Shown one piece after another: positions 21,462 through 31,930 of a DNA stretch of 64,000 bases. The notes below the pieces were generated by a model that ran no database searches, was not told where the DNA came from, and saw only the letters and a program-made list of their open reading frames with translations. The stretch is taken from NCBI GenBank assembly GCA_963971575.1, contig OZ020611.1:27387279-27451278 (forward strand). Direction: 5' to 3'. This DNA is from Liopterus haemorrhoidalis. Its lineage: Eukaryota; Arthropoda; Insecta; Coleoptera; Dytiscidae. Position numbers and translations under genes: made by a program. Each line of letters starts with the position of its first letter. The stretch's first letter is position 1.

Positions 21462-22388
21462 CAAGGTGTCTCAAAAGAAATTTTATATTTATTTAGCTTA
21501 CTGCGTGAACGCAACGTATCCGAGGGGCGCGGGGGTTATGTCAATCGGTAGCCTGGCACTTGGGAATTCAGTCGCTATGGAGCGTTTCTCGGGAGCAGAC
21601 CGCGCGTTATGCGTGCGAGAGTTTTACAAAAACGGTGATTCGGCGACTGTAGCGCGTAGAAAATTCTGCAGTATTCGAGGTTTTCGCCACTTAAATGATG
21701 CGCCAAGCATTCCTCTCATTCGACATTGGGTTAAAAAGTTTGAAGAGACTGGTACAACGCTGGATAAATCAAAATCCAGGCGACCTAGGTCATCAAGAAC
21801 GGTAGAAAACGTGGAGAATGTTACTCAGTCTGTTCGTGACGACCCGAACCTTTCAATTCGGAAGCGCGCAAGTGCTTTAAATGTGCATAGATCATCATTA
21901 CATCGCAGTATGCACAAAGACCTAAAGCTGCACCCCTACAAAATTCAATTGGTGCAAGAATTAAAGCCCCAGTCTGCCCCCAAAGATGCCAGTCAGAGGC
22001 TTAATTTCGTAAATCAGGTGATTGAGCGATTTTCAACGTTTACCAACATTTTGTTTTCGGATGAAGCTCATTTTCATCTTTTTCCTATGGGGTTATCTTA
22101 AATCTAAAGTTTACGCCAATAAACCGACTTCACTGGGGCATTTGAAAGAAAATATCCGTCACGAAATGGCAGCCATCCCTGAGTCCACCTGCCGAGACGT
22201 CATAAGTAATTTTACTGTTCGATTAAATGAGTGCCGAGAACGCGAGGGTCTACATTTAGACGATATTATTTTTAAGAAATAAATCCCCAAAAAGTGTATT
22301 TTAATAATTAATAAACATTTTTTCTATATACGGCTTACTTTTTTTTTAATCGATCCACTAAATATAAAATTTCTTTTGAGACACCTTG
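21462..22388 (+). mobile_element. DD41D mariner-type element, internally deleted copy
   Basis: TIRs CAAGGTGTCTCAAAAGAAAT and its inverse, with TA at 21460-21461 and 22389-22390. It is almost identical to the complete element at 52609-53918 but lacks about 395 bp between the first catalytic region and the WGYLKSKVY segment. It carries 12 bp (around 21969) that the full copy lacks. Confidence 0.95.
21577..22282 (+). pseudogene. DD41D transposase, core deleted
   Basis: From ATG at 21577 the frame encodes the DNA-binding half (MERFSGADRALCVREFYKN onward) to the first catalytic Asp (LFSDEAHFHL). The deletion then fuses it out of frame to the last 65 or so residues (WGYLKSKVYANKPTSLGHLK to LDDIIFKK). 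The second and third catalytic residues are gone. The intact sibling is at 52724-53812. Confidence 0.95.
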
Positions 22389-22874
22389 TACTTAAAGAAA
22401 ATTCTGTGCAGTGTATCTCTCAAATCAATTGCATCTGGTAGTGGGTTATAAAAGATAGTTTTATGACGTATGTATAAAAACGGATGACATAGTGTTTAAA
22501 TTGTGAATAAGTTCAAAGTAAAGTACTCCTACGAGTATAGTTTACAACATTTTGCAGTTAATATTTAAGTTTATGTTCGCGATGTATGCTGTTTTAATTA
22601 AAAGCAAACTTGCATGCATCGTCATTTGCAATGTATCTTAATACATGTCAGGTATAAACACACTGAGATTTTCATTTACGATAGTGCGATAGCATTGTAA
22701 TTTTCAACATTATCATTTCACATAATTCACAGACTTTCTATATCAAAATTTCGGAATCTAAACGTGCACGTTTAATATATTAATTAAAATTAAAAATTTA
22801 ATTAAAAAATACCTTTTTCTAGGGGTATAGCTATAATAGTGTAAGTGGTACGATCGTACCAAGGGCGATTTTTA
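22389..22874. other. Unassigned sequence
   Basis: No gene or repeat terminus recognised. Confidence 0.4.
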
Positions 22875-23059
22875 ACGGTAAGGCTAAAACCAGGATTCGA
22901 ATATAGGCAATAAGACAACTGGAAGTTTTTATTCCAGGGTGATGTTTCGAGTTAAAACTGTTTATTAAGAAACTTAAAATATCTCCCATTTTATTGTCTT
23001 AATAGAAATAGATGTATATTTGGCAAGTTACGGGACATCCTTAAACTAAAATCTACTTA

Positions 23060-23707
23060 CACTCCCGCCCATAAGTTAAATCGCATCTAGCCTAATAGTA
23101 GTTTTTATAAGAAAAATCAGAATATCTATGACTTTAGAGTTCCAATAAAATAAGTAGATAATTTAAAGGCTATTTAATCAGTATTAATTAAAAAAATTAC
23201 AATTATCTTAAAAATTACATATAAAGTTAAATAATAATATTCAAATTGAATTTTCGTCAAAATTGCCACCTCTGGCTTGCATAATCGCCTGACAAATACG
23301 CGACATTCGATCAATTAATATTGGCCATCAATGTTGTTTAAATTATTTTTGAGAGATGTCCAAAGGTCATTTTTACCCTTTGGAGTTTTTTTTTTCGCAC
23401 CTCCCTGTCTAAATGATGCCATAGTAATTCTATAGGGTAACAGTCCGGACTTTGTGGTGGCCAAGTCATTAACTTTAAGAGTCCTTCCTCAGATTTTATA
23501 TTTAGGTACTCTTTAACCACTTTGGCAGTGTGTTTGGGATCATTATCTTGCTGGAACACGAACTCTTCACCAATAAGTTCTGCTCCTCAATTCAAAACAT
23601 TCTCGTCTAAAATCCGCAAATACACCTTTTTCGTCAATTTTGATGATTCTTTTTATTGTGGTAGTGCTTACTTTTGTAAGGTGCGATTTAACTTATGGAC
23701 GGTAGTA
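23060..23707 (-). mobile_element. Tc1-like element, internally deleted, inserted in family E
   Basis: Inverted ends ACTCCCGCCCATAAGTTAAA and, in reverse, ACTACCGTCCATAAGTTAAA (about 25 bases), flanked by TA at 23058-23059 and 23708-23709. The 648-bp length is under half of a complete Tc1 element. Confidence 0.9.
23338..23559 (-). pseudogene. Tc1 transposase C-terminal part (D34E type)
   Basis: The frame reads FQQDNDPKHTAK (second catalytic Asp), WPPQSPDCYPIELLWHHLDR (catalytic Glu in PIELLW) and the C-terminal tail. The spacing from Asp to Glu is that of Tc1 transposases. The N-terminal DNA-binding domain and the first catalytic Asp are missing, so it is inactive. Confidence 0.9.
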
Positions 23708-24180
23708 TATATCTCCTTAATTACTGACAACAGCAAAATTATAATATATATGACAAAATTAGTTTCTGATAAGAAAAAAAAATCTTTTATTTCTATGCAT
23801 TTTTTCATTTAGATGAATATTTGGGGAGTTACTCCCTTATTTTTGACTTAACAGCAAAAACGTATATGAATAAAAAGAAAACAAATCATTTTTGTTGTAT
23901 ATACTTTTTCGATTGGTTGAATATACGAGTTACGAGGTAACCCTCTAAACTAAAATCATAAAATATCTCACTTATTACTTATTTTACATAAAAAAATGTG
24001 TATGATTTTTTTTTCTTCTCTTTAATTAATTTTTAATTACTCATAAGGTTGAAATATCTAATTTATTATTTACTGAACATTAAAAATATTTACAAAATAT
24101 TAATATAGAATAAAAAAATTTAAAAAAAATTGTGAGAATCTATACATCACAATTTTTATCGATCTAAAAGGATTTATATT

Positions 24181-24182
<2 letters not shown>

Positions 24183-24251
<69 letters not shown>
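24183..24251. repeat. (AT)n microsatellite
   Basis: About 34 uninterrupted AT units followed by a T run. Confidence 0.95.
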
Positions 24252-24260
<9 letters not shown>

Positions 24261-25081
24261 TTTTGTAGAAATGTTATCTTTCAATAACTTAATAATAGAT
24301 TGTATGTTGTATTTGCGGAACTCAAATAATTTATATATTTATATGGTTTTGCGTAGAAATGTTCATATAATACGTCAAAGTTTTTTTCGACAAGATTGTT
24401 TATAATTCAGAACTTTCGTCAAAAAATACTATACTGAAAATTATGGATAAGTGTTGATGTAAAGTGCTGATAGTGATTTGAACTTATATGCAGGGTGTAT
24501 CAAGATAGAGGAAACACGATTTTTGTAGAAAACGTGACATGTGAGCAAGTTGGGAAAAAGATTTTACTGATCAAAGTTTACCCAAAGAATTGGTAGTAAT
24601 GAAATTTTCCGAAACAAACCGGAAATACAGGGTATCGAGGTTTTTATTTTTTAAATGGGAATATACGACTTATTGACTATGTTTGGATAGACCTTTTGAA
24701 AAGAAACAACTTTTGCAAAAACATTTTTTTAAATATCTTTCACGGTTTACGAACAATTGTATTCTCTATCTATATGACTTTTGTAAAGTATTTTTGCTTA
24801 CAAGTTTCTAAAGTACCTAAAGTATTTCATAATTATTTTTTTTTGTATTATACTCCGAGCTACAGATAGCTAAGAGTGAAGATATGAAAGTGTTTAAATC
24901 AAAACGGAAGGCACATTAAACACTAGTAAATAAAAGCACTTGACTTTCAAGTTGTTACAGAGAGTACAATTGTTCGTAAACCGTAATAGATATTTAAAAA
25001 CTGTTTAAGTAAAAGTTGTTTCTTTTCTCAAGCTCTATCTTAAGATATCCAAAACGACATATGTTCCTATTTAAAATCAAA

Positions 25082-26719
25082 TCTAGCGAATCTACCAAAC
25101 ATTAATAAGATCTAAACTCGAGTATAACTCTCTAATATTCAGCAATGCCAAAAAAAGTTACCTTAAAATCTTTGAACCTATTCAGAATGCCGCAATCAGA
25201 ATAGCAACTAGAGCTATTAAAACCAGCCCAATTAAAAGCTTACTGTGTGAGTCGAGTCAAATCCCTCTTAATCTACGAAGAACCTATCTCTCCCTCTCAT
25301 ATCTAACAAATCTAGCTAGCAATCCAAATATTCTAGCATATCAACAAATATTTAATATAAACAATAACAAACCTGAAATCAAAAACGATACCCCGCTCTC
25401 TGAAAGTGTTAAACATCAACTCTTAGACCTCAACATAACATTTCCATCCATAACCCAGCGAAATGAAATTAAGTACCCACCTTGGACACTCAAAAATCCT
25501 CATTATGACCTTTCCCTAATTAGGTTTGAAAAATCCACCACGAATCCTCTCACATATAGATCAATTCCATAGCATATTCACTGATGGATCAAAATTAGCG
25601 TAAAAAACCGGTGCAGGGCTCCTTTTCAATGAAGATGAGTACAAATTTCGTCTTCCTGACGCCACCAGTACACAGCAGAAGCATTCAGCATACTTAAAGC
25701 GACCGAGTTAATCAAGATCTCCCAGAGCAGCACATCTAAATTTATCATCCACTCAGATTCACTTAGTTGTATTCAGAGCATCATGTAACCATATTCAAAG
25801 AACAATATCGTACAGAATATTCAAGAAAACCTACATGAAGCAATTCAAGTAGGCAAGAAAATAATAATAATGTGGATACCATCCCATGTCGGTATTGCTG
25901 GCAATGAAAAAGCAGATAAATTAGCCACAGATGCAACAATGGAAGAAGAATATGATATGCCTATTACAACTACAGACATGAAGTGTCAAGTCCGAGCCAA
26001 GAAAAGTGGGAATCGATGTGGAAAGCTACTACAGAAAACCATCTAAGGACCATAAAAGAGTACACTCGCTACTGGAATATAGGAACAACAGAAGGGACCA
26101 AATTGCGCTTACAAGAAGATTAGGTCACACCCTTCTTACACACAACTACATATTCGAGCGCACAGAACCACCAACCTGCGAATCATGTAATACACGACTC
26201 ACAATCAGCCACATATTACTAGAATGTAATAAATTCAGGTCAGAACGGAGCAAACACAACATACCAACCACAATTAAAGAAACCCTATGCAACAACAATC
26301 AATCCGAAACAAATATATTAAACTTTCTCAAAGATATAAACATTTACCACAAAATCTAAATTGCACAAACCCAAAATCTACACCCACACATACGTGCAAC
26401 ATACACTCACACACCCATATTTATAATTAAAAATAATAATAATTTATTGTAACATAAATATACGGAGTGATTATTTAATGGCGAGACGACGTCACCGAAT
26501 TTTACGTGCCTCCTAGCAAAATACTATGACTATAATAACCTTGAAGAAAATTTGATTATGAAGAAAAAAAGATTATGCGCGCATAATCGCCTGCTACGAT
26601 GTGTATGAAACGGCAAATTATTAAAACTTCCAGTGACGTCGTCTCGCCATTAAATAATCACTCCGTATATTACTAAGGCACCTGTAAAATATTTTCAATT
26701 AAAAGAGAAATAAATAAAT
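25082..26719 (+). pseudogene. 5'-truncated LINE with RNase H (I/R1-like) and target-site duplication
   Basis: The plus strand encodes, with stops and frameshifts, the post-RT region (FEPIQNAAIRIATRAIKTSP), an RNase H domain (IFTDGSK, IHSDS, WIPSHVGIAGNEKADKLATD) and a C-terminal part (RRDQIALTRRLGHTLLTHNY with a CESC..RLTISHILLEC zinc-binding-like motif; open frame 26006-26359). The 3' tail is AAATAAATAAATAA. AAATCAAA is duplicated at 25074-25081 and 26720-26727, which fixes both ends. A terminal RNase H is known from I- and R1-group LINEs. A MITE sits at 26463-26665 in its 3' end. Confidence 0.85.
26463..26665. mobile_element. MITE 'CGGAGTG' copy 2
   Basis: Same TIRs and interior as 2437-2645 in the opposite orientation, with TA at 26461-26462 and 26666-26667. 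It lies inside the 3' end of the LINE, so it transposed after the LINE inserted. Confidence 0.9.
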
Positions 26720-26885
26720 AAATCAAAGTTGTCTCCGATATTCGGTACTTCCAGTTAGTTGCCGAAAATTTCAATACTACCATTCGATTCTTTGAAAAAA
26801 CTTTGGTTACCAAAATATTTCCACAACTGCTCACGCCTCACGTTTTCAAGAAAATCCCTCTTCCTTTTATTTTGATACACCTTGT

Positions 26886-27673
26886 TCACATTAAATAGAA
26901 TGTTATTTTTTTTTTCGAAGTGACGATAGCGGCAAAATTAGTTACTTATGTGAAAGAAACTTTGGCGCCGCCGCTGCATACTACAAAAAGAACTCTAAGT
27001 TCTTTATTTGCATTGTTAAAATCAACTTTTATTAAAAGCATAAATGTTTAATTTGTTCGATATGTGCTGCCAACTAACGGGATATAATTAATTCTTCTAA
27101 TTGTAGCTCTGTTTGATAAGGAAAAAAACAAAAACGTTAGGTCAATTTTCCCAACAATTTCCTATGTTTTAATTACACAAATTATTGAAACGTTCTGAAT
27201 TTAAGGGTGAAATCATCGAGTGCTCAAATCGATATCATTTTTATTTCAAGCGATATGAAGTAGAGTTTTGGTAGAAGCATACTCAACAGGGGTTATGTGA
27301 TTGAATTCAAATGTCAAACCAACATGGGGTATATTAGCGATATAAGCTTTTACGCCATGTTTATATAAGGAAGGAAAAACGCCATTAAATATCAAAGAAA
27401 ATATGATTTTCTTAAGGCGTTTTGCAGAAAATTAAAGCAACATACACTACCATATTTATTCGCACAACAAATTCTTGTTTATCGAAATTTCACAGTGAAA
27501 CATGACGTGATAAAGATTAAAACAAATGTTCGGTAAGTTCCATTAATTTGAAATCACTTGATATTAGTATTTCGACAGTTATGTCTTTGTCAAAGGCAGT
27601 GCTCTCCAACTTTAAATACTTTCCGCCTACTTGTGGAACTTTCGCGAGGATAAAATACCTTACCGCTCATTTA
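26886..27673. other. Unassigned sequence
   Basis: No coding frame or repeat end recognised. Somewhat less A+T-rich at 26920-27010. Confidence 0.4.
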
Positions 27674-27738
27674 TACGAGGGCTACCTTTTAAGTTTATAC
27701 AAAAACTAAGAAAGAAAAAATCCTTCTTGGAACAAATA

Positions 27739-28683
27739 GGGGATAGGCATGATTTTTTTATTTTTTTTTTTATTATATTCCTCTTGTTGCATATAAACAT
27801 AAAAAACAGTTCTTAATTTTTTTGTTGTTGTAATTTGAAGGCTTAAAAAATCATAAATGTATGTAGCGCGCGAAAACGACGTGTGACGTCATACCCCTTC
27901 TAACTGACGCATGACACTACTAGCTTACCGGCGTACATAGTCTGTTGTGAACTTATTTGTTTGTATAACTTTTATAGGTTATGTAAAGTTAGAGTGATTT
28001 TAATTAAAATAAAGTTTAATTCATAAAAACAATTTATAAATGTTTACCGAATTAAATTTTATATTAAAATAGATAACTTATATTGCAGTATTTCAATTAT
28101 GCCTCTAACGTTTTGTAACTTCATGTAAACAATGTAGTAAAATTCTGACATCTAAATTACATAAATATTTACATTTTACAGAGTTGCAGCGTTTGTTTAC
28201 ATAAAGTTATAGAATATAAAATAAAAAGTACTTACAGGTCTGCTTTGACACCACGTATTTCTTCAGCACTGTAGCATTCATTATTTTTCATATATTCCAT
28301 GAGCATAAATGCATCAATGTTGGGTAAATTATCACTCTGAGCCCTAACAAAATCTTTATCTGCCATTTTAATAATAAATGCGTGAAAAATTGTTTAAAAA
28401 CAAATACAAAACTCTCGAACAATACAATATACACACGTGTAAAGATTATGTTGTAGCTGTATCTGTGACGGGACACCCCTATCGTTTGACGTCATACTCA
28501 GTCGTTTTTACTCGGCAACCTTCGCTCCGTGGTCGGCTTATTTCAAATTTACAATATTTTAATTCAAAAATTTGGCTATAATATTTATTAAAATGTAATT
28601 TTTGTTTTGTTAGGTGACATAACTAACATTAACATATCAAAATAATGTAGTTTTAAGGAAATACAAATTTTATGCGTATCCCC
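27739..28683. mobile_element. TA-flanked element with GGGGATA ends carrying an exon-like segment
   Basis: Inverted ends GGGGATAGGCAT and, in reverse, GGGGATACGCAT; TA at 27737-27738 and 28684-28685. The paralogous mariner copy at about 56360 shows the unoccupied sequence (GAAACATATTGTTTT in reverse). The 945-bp interior holds GACGTCATA motifs near both ends (27890, 28487) and the open segment at 28236-28366. No transposase is visible. Confidence 0.7.
28236..28366 (-). CDS. Exon-like coding segment with splice donor (43 codons + 2 nt)
   Basis: On the minus strand ATG at 28366 opens a frame reading MADKDFVRAQSDNLPNIDAF and continuing MLMEYMKNNECYSAEEIRG, ending ...KADL at a textbook donor (CCT|GTAAGT). 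Composition is protein-like (acidic, amphipathic), unlike the surrounding A+T-rich DNA. From memory, similar N termini occur in insect proteins with a SWIM zinc finger and YqaJ-type exonuclease domain, but I cannot verify that here. No following exon was identified within the element, so it may be a captured or relict first exon. Confidence 0.4.
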
Positions 28684-28806
28684 TATTGTTTTAATGCTTT
28701 TTAAAATATTCTTTTGGAACAAACTGTTTTATTCTATTAAACGAATATTACTATCTAACTGTAATATTCGCCTTTAAGATTCATACACTTTTACATGCGT
28801 TCAAAC

Positions 28807-29329
28807 TAGGAATTATGAGAATTAGAAATTTCTGGAACCGGGTACCCGCCACTATTACCCAGATAATACCCACTACCCGTTATTTACCCGCTACCCGTTA
28901 ATTAAACGCTACCTATTAATCACACGCTACCCGCTAATTACCCATTACCCGTTAATTACACATTACCCGTTAATTACTCGTTACCCGTTAATTACCCGGT
29001 ACAAAATTTGGAAATACAGTATATTTTTCAATTTTGCCAATCTCCAAAATATAAGTGACGAGCAAAAAAAAGGTCCTCACCTCTAAAATCCAAGTAATGA
29101 GCAAAAAAATGTCCATACTTCCAAAATCCAAGTGATGAGCAAAAAAAAGGTCTTCACCTCAACTGGTATCCGTTAATTACCCGCTACCCGTTAATTACCA
29201 ACTACCCGTTTATTACCCGTTAGTTAACGGGTAATGGGTAGATAACGGATAGCGGGTATTCAAATTCGGAACCGGGTAGGATCTTAACGGGTCGGGTAGC
29301 GGATACGCGGCTACCCGACCTCATTCCTA
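28807..29329. mobile_element. hAT-type non-autonomous element (8-bp duplication GTTCAAAC)
   Basis: Ends TAGGAATTATGAG and, in reverse, TAGGAATGAGGTCGGGTAG; GTTCAAAC is duplicated at 28799-28806 and 29330-29337. The interior is mainly degenerate TACCCGTTAATTACCCG repeats plus a central tandem motif (29045-29163) of GGTCCTCACCTC...AAATCCAAGTGA.GAGCAAAAAAAA. Non-coding. Confidence 0.9.
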
Positions 29330-29448
29330 GTTCAAACCAATTCTCGAAACATTTTTTCCACTCTGAAGTTGGTATCTCAAAAACATGGATTTCGAAGGCT
29401 TCAACAGCTTCTTGAGGAGATTCAACAGCTTCTTGAAAACGGGCAACG

Positions 29449-30141
29449 TTACATTAATTTGATGTTGTTCTTCTTCAAATAATCAATTGTTTGTCGTGCT
29501 GTGTGGGAGCTTGTATTGTCATTATGAAGAATGGTGCGACGTTTTTGGCTGTGTTTCCTGATTTTGTCGATAACTTCTGGCAAACAAACTGTTGTATACC
29601 ATTCAGCATTAACTGTTCTCCAGTACAATGTCCAGTACAACAGAAGAAACAAGCGAATATTTTCTTGGAAGTGCTTCGTGAACGAACAACTTTGGTGGGT
29701 TTGGCCTTGGAAGACCCAAACAGTGGATTATTGCTTAGTTTCCGGTTCATATGAATAAATCCAAGTTTTTTCACCTGTAATGATGTTGTTTACAGATTTT
29801 GCAATGTCTTGGTTGCATTTTTTAGCATTTCCTTACACCAATCAACACGAGCCTTTTTTTTGAGCTTAGGTCAAATTATGTGGAATCCATCGGGAACAGA
29901 ACTTTTTCATGCAAAATCGATTGTATTGCAGTCTGCGATATGCCAATGGATGCTTCTACGGTAAGTACATACCGTACTTCTTCAATCATTTTGCAATTCT
30001 GCAAACCAATTGTAAACAGTCTTTTCTGATGGTGTTTCATTACCAAAAGTTGAACGAAGCGAATCTATGCATTGTTTTTGAGTTAGGCCTTTAAAAATCG
30101 TAAAAAATCATCCAACGAAAACCTTCACGAGTAATATCCAT
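29449..30141 (-). pseudogene. mariner transposase (D34D), frameshifted
   Basis: ATG at 30141 starts MDITREGFRWMIFYDF. Later landmarks are the helix-turn-helix region, KKARVDWCKEML, the first catalytic region (GEKTWIYSYEPETKQ, where Asp is replaced by Lys), RTVNAEWYTTVCLPEVIDKI, ILHNDNTSSHTARQTIDYL (second catalytic Asp), and then a deletion removing the PYSPDL...D block. Several frameshifts are present. It is the sister of the gene at 55340-56349. Confidence 0.85.
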
Positions 30142-30329
30142 CTTTTCACAAACTTGTTTTTTTTAAACACTCCCTGTCAACAAACTACTCGGTCAATTTA
30201 TAAGCTGCCACTGATTTCACAATAAAAAATGTCAAATTTTACGAATATAGTAATGACACATTTCAATATTGCCATCTCGTGGTTGTTTGTAAAAACATAA
30301 AAGGTAACCCTCGTACAAGTTCACATGAA

Positions 30330-30680
30330 GCTTATGAGAAAGCGCCGATTATTCAAAGGGGTCATTATCCTGCTTCAGTTATGTTTTGGTGGGACGTGAA
30401 CTATAATGGTACGACTAAGCTTAATTTTTGTGAAAAAGGGGTAAAAACATTGACAGAGTCTACCAGGTAACCGTGTTGGACTCGATAGAATTGGACAACT
30501 CGCCCATGAGGCTACGCAATGGTGGTTTGAAAACAATGTACCGGACTTCATTTATCCTGCTGATTACCCATCTAGCAACTCTGACCTGAACCCCCTGCCC
30601 AAGAGGTGGCTCTTCAAATTGTGGTCCGTGCTTCAAGACATGGCCTGAAAGAAGTGACAGTTTAATGTCGTTAGTCTGAA
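30330..30680 (+). pseudogene. Tc1/mariner-group transposase remnant (maT-like)
   Basis: Reads APIIQRGHYPASVMFWWDV and NYNGTTKLNFCEKGVK, then in another frame TQWWFENNVPDFI, YPADYPSSNSDLNP and LWSVLQDMA. These correspond to the central and C-terminal parts of a Tc1/mariner transposase whose relatives read Q.WLE.NVPDFI....WPS.SPDLNPLDY.LW. The catalytic positions around the second Asp are lost. Heavily decayed. Confidence 0.6.
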
Positions 30681-30969
30681 GTGCTCCTTGATGAAAAAGC
30701 GGAGGGTTTTTTCTTGTAGTAATCCTTTTTAATTCTATTGATCAGTAGTCGCAGAGACGTAAGAGCTTTATAAAGGTCAGAAGTGGCCATTTTGATAACT
30801 GATTGGTATTTATTATTTGAAATGTATCTATGTATAGAGCGGCGCGCGACAGACGTATGGATTTGAAGACGGCATTGCTCCCTTCCTAACGGTCCCAGAA
30901 AGTTGAATGTGGGGGGGTTCGAAAGAGGGGGATGGGAAGTTTATGTTCCACGCGGTTTCAGTCGCTATA

Positions 30970-31650
30970 ATGGAGTGGTCTGTTGAACAACGTGTTTTTT
31001 GTGTACAGACCTATTTCTCGAACGCCGACTCGATCGTCCGCGTGCAGCGTGCTTTCCGTCTAAGGTTTAATATCGCCCCCCGCGGACGAATTTCTGATCG
31101 AAATCGAATTCTTGCGTGGGTTAAAGCATTCCAGGATATCGGAAATATGTCCACGATAAGAAGGGATCCCTTACTTTTTTGAAGAAAATGATCGAGCGGC
31201 TACAGTCTCTTCTGCACGTTACTTGACCATCATCCAGGATTTTTGTTTTTGTTTTTTTTTTGTTGCCTGAATTGGAAGTGATGGAGCTGGAAGACTTCTG
31301 GTTTCAGCAAGACAAGACCACAGCCCACACAGCAAGAGTTTGCATCGACTTTTTGCGAGACAGATTCCACGGGCGCCTCATCTCCCTAAGAGGCGATTTG
31401 AACTAGCCAACGCGCTCTCCTGATTTGGCTACTTGTGATTTTTTCCTGTGGGGATACCTAAAATCCTTAGTTTACAACGATAGTCCCAGGAGCCTGGAAG
31501 CCCTCAAAAACAACATTCGAGCCCAGATCGCTGAATTTCCTGTGGCAATGCTTCACAGAGTACACTAAAACTGCAGACAAATGCTTTCTCAGTGTTTGGG
31601 GTGTAGGGGGCGCCATTTGGCCGATACTTTGTTCAAAACCTTGTAAACTT
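30970..31650 (+). pseudogene. DD41D mariner-type transposase with DUF4817-like N terminus, deleted
   Basis: ATG at 30970 gives MEWSVEQRVFCVQTYFSNAD...FRLRFNI...RISDRNRILAWVKAFQD, an N-terminal helix-turn-helix block of DUF4817 type. After a deletion and frameshift the C-terminal core continues: DFWFQQDKTTAHTARVCIDF, SLRGDLN*PTRSPDLATCDF and FLWGYLKSLVYND. The second and third catalytic Asp are 41 residues apart. A stop replaces the Trp of the usual WP.RSPDL block. Confidence 0.8.
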
Positions 31651-31744
31651 AATTTTCCCATGTTAATGAATCAGGAAAAAATAATAAATTTGGTCACTTT
31701 GTAACAATAACTTTGTGACAGCATTTATGGTAAGGTTAGATACG

Positions 31745-31930
31745 CAGTAATTTAAACAATGAATATTATAAGTCCTAGTACACTTCCTTGTGGAACTCCA
31801 CCCAGGACAAGAATAGGATCAGATTTGGTTTGGTCAATTTTAACAGTGAAAGTTCTGCCAAACCAAGAATTCATGATTTCATCTTAAAAGATTCCCTCTT
31901 GTTCCAAAAATGTATGCACGAATTTGATTT
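31745..31930 (-). pseudogene. LINE reverse transcriptase fragment
   Basis: The minus strand reads NSWFGRTFTVKIDQTKSDP and then GGVPQGSVLG, the block immediately before the catalytic YADD motif in jockey-like reverse transcriptases. The catalytic motif itself is not retained. Confidence 0.7.

Larger units (their letters stand above)
22875..24060. repeat. Degenerate tandem repeat, family E, second locus
   Basis: Matches 6570-7300: AAAACCAGGATTCGAATATAGG, AAAATATCTCCCATTTTATT, GACTTAACAGCAAAAACGTA, TATTTGGGGAGTTAC. It is interrupted by a Tc1-type element at 23060-23707, after which the same unit resumes. Confidence 0.75.
24491..26885. mobile_element. Family D foldback-type element with long inverted ends, hosting a LINE and a MITE
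   Basis: The left end CAGGGTGTATCAAGATAGAG and the right end, in reverse, ACAAGGTGTATCAAAATAAA continue as imperfect inverted repeats for roughly 150-170 bases (sharing for example GAAAACGTGA, TGGTAGTA.TGAAATTTTC). Unique centre: TTTAAATCAAAACGGAAGGC, CTTTCAAGTTGTTACAGAGA. A LINE at 25082-26719 splits it; without that insertion the element is about 750 bp. It has no coding capacity of its own. Partial family D copies lie at 11560-11999 and inside both hAT elements at 40.5 and 43.1 kb. Confidence 0.7.
27676..30313 (-). mobile_element. mariner element carrying two nested insertions
   Basis: The right end, in reverse, CGAGGGTTACCTTTTATGTT and the left end CGAGGGCTACCTTTTAAGTT are inverted repeats, flanked by TA at 27674-27675 and 30314-30315. 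Subtracting the insertions at 27739-28683 and 28807-29329 leaves about 1.16 kb, close to a complete mariner. It is related to the copy at 55170-56428. Confidence 0.85.
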
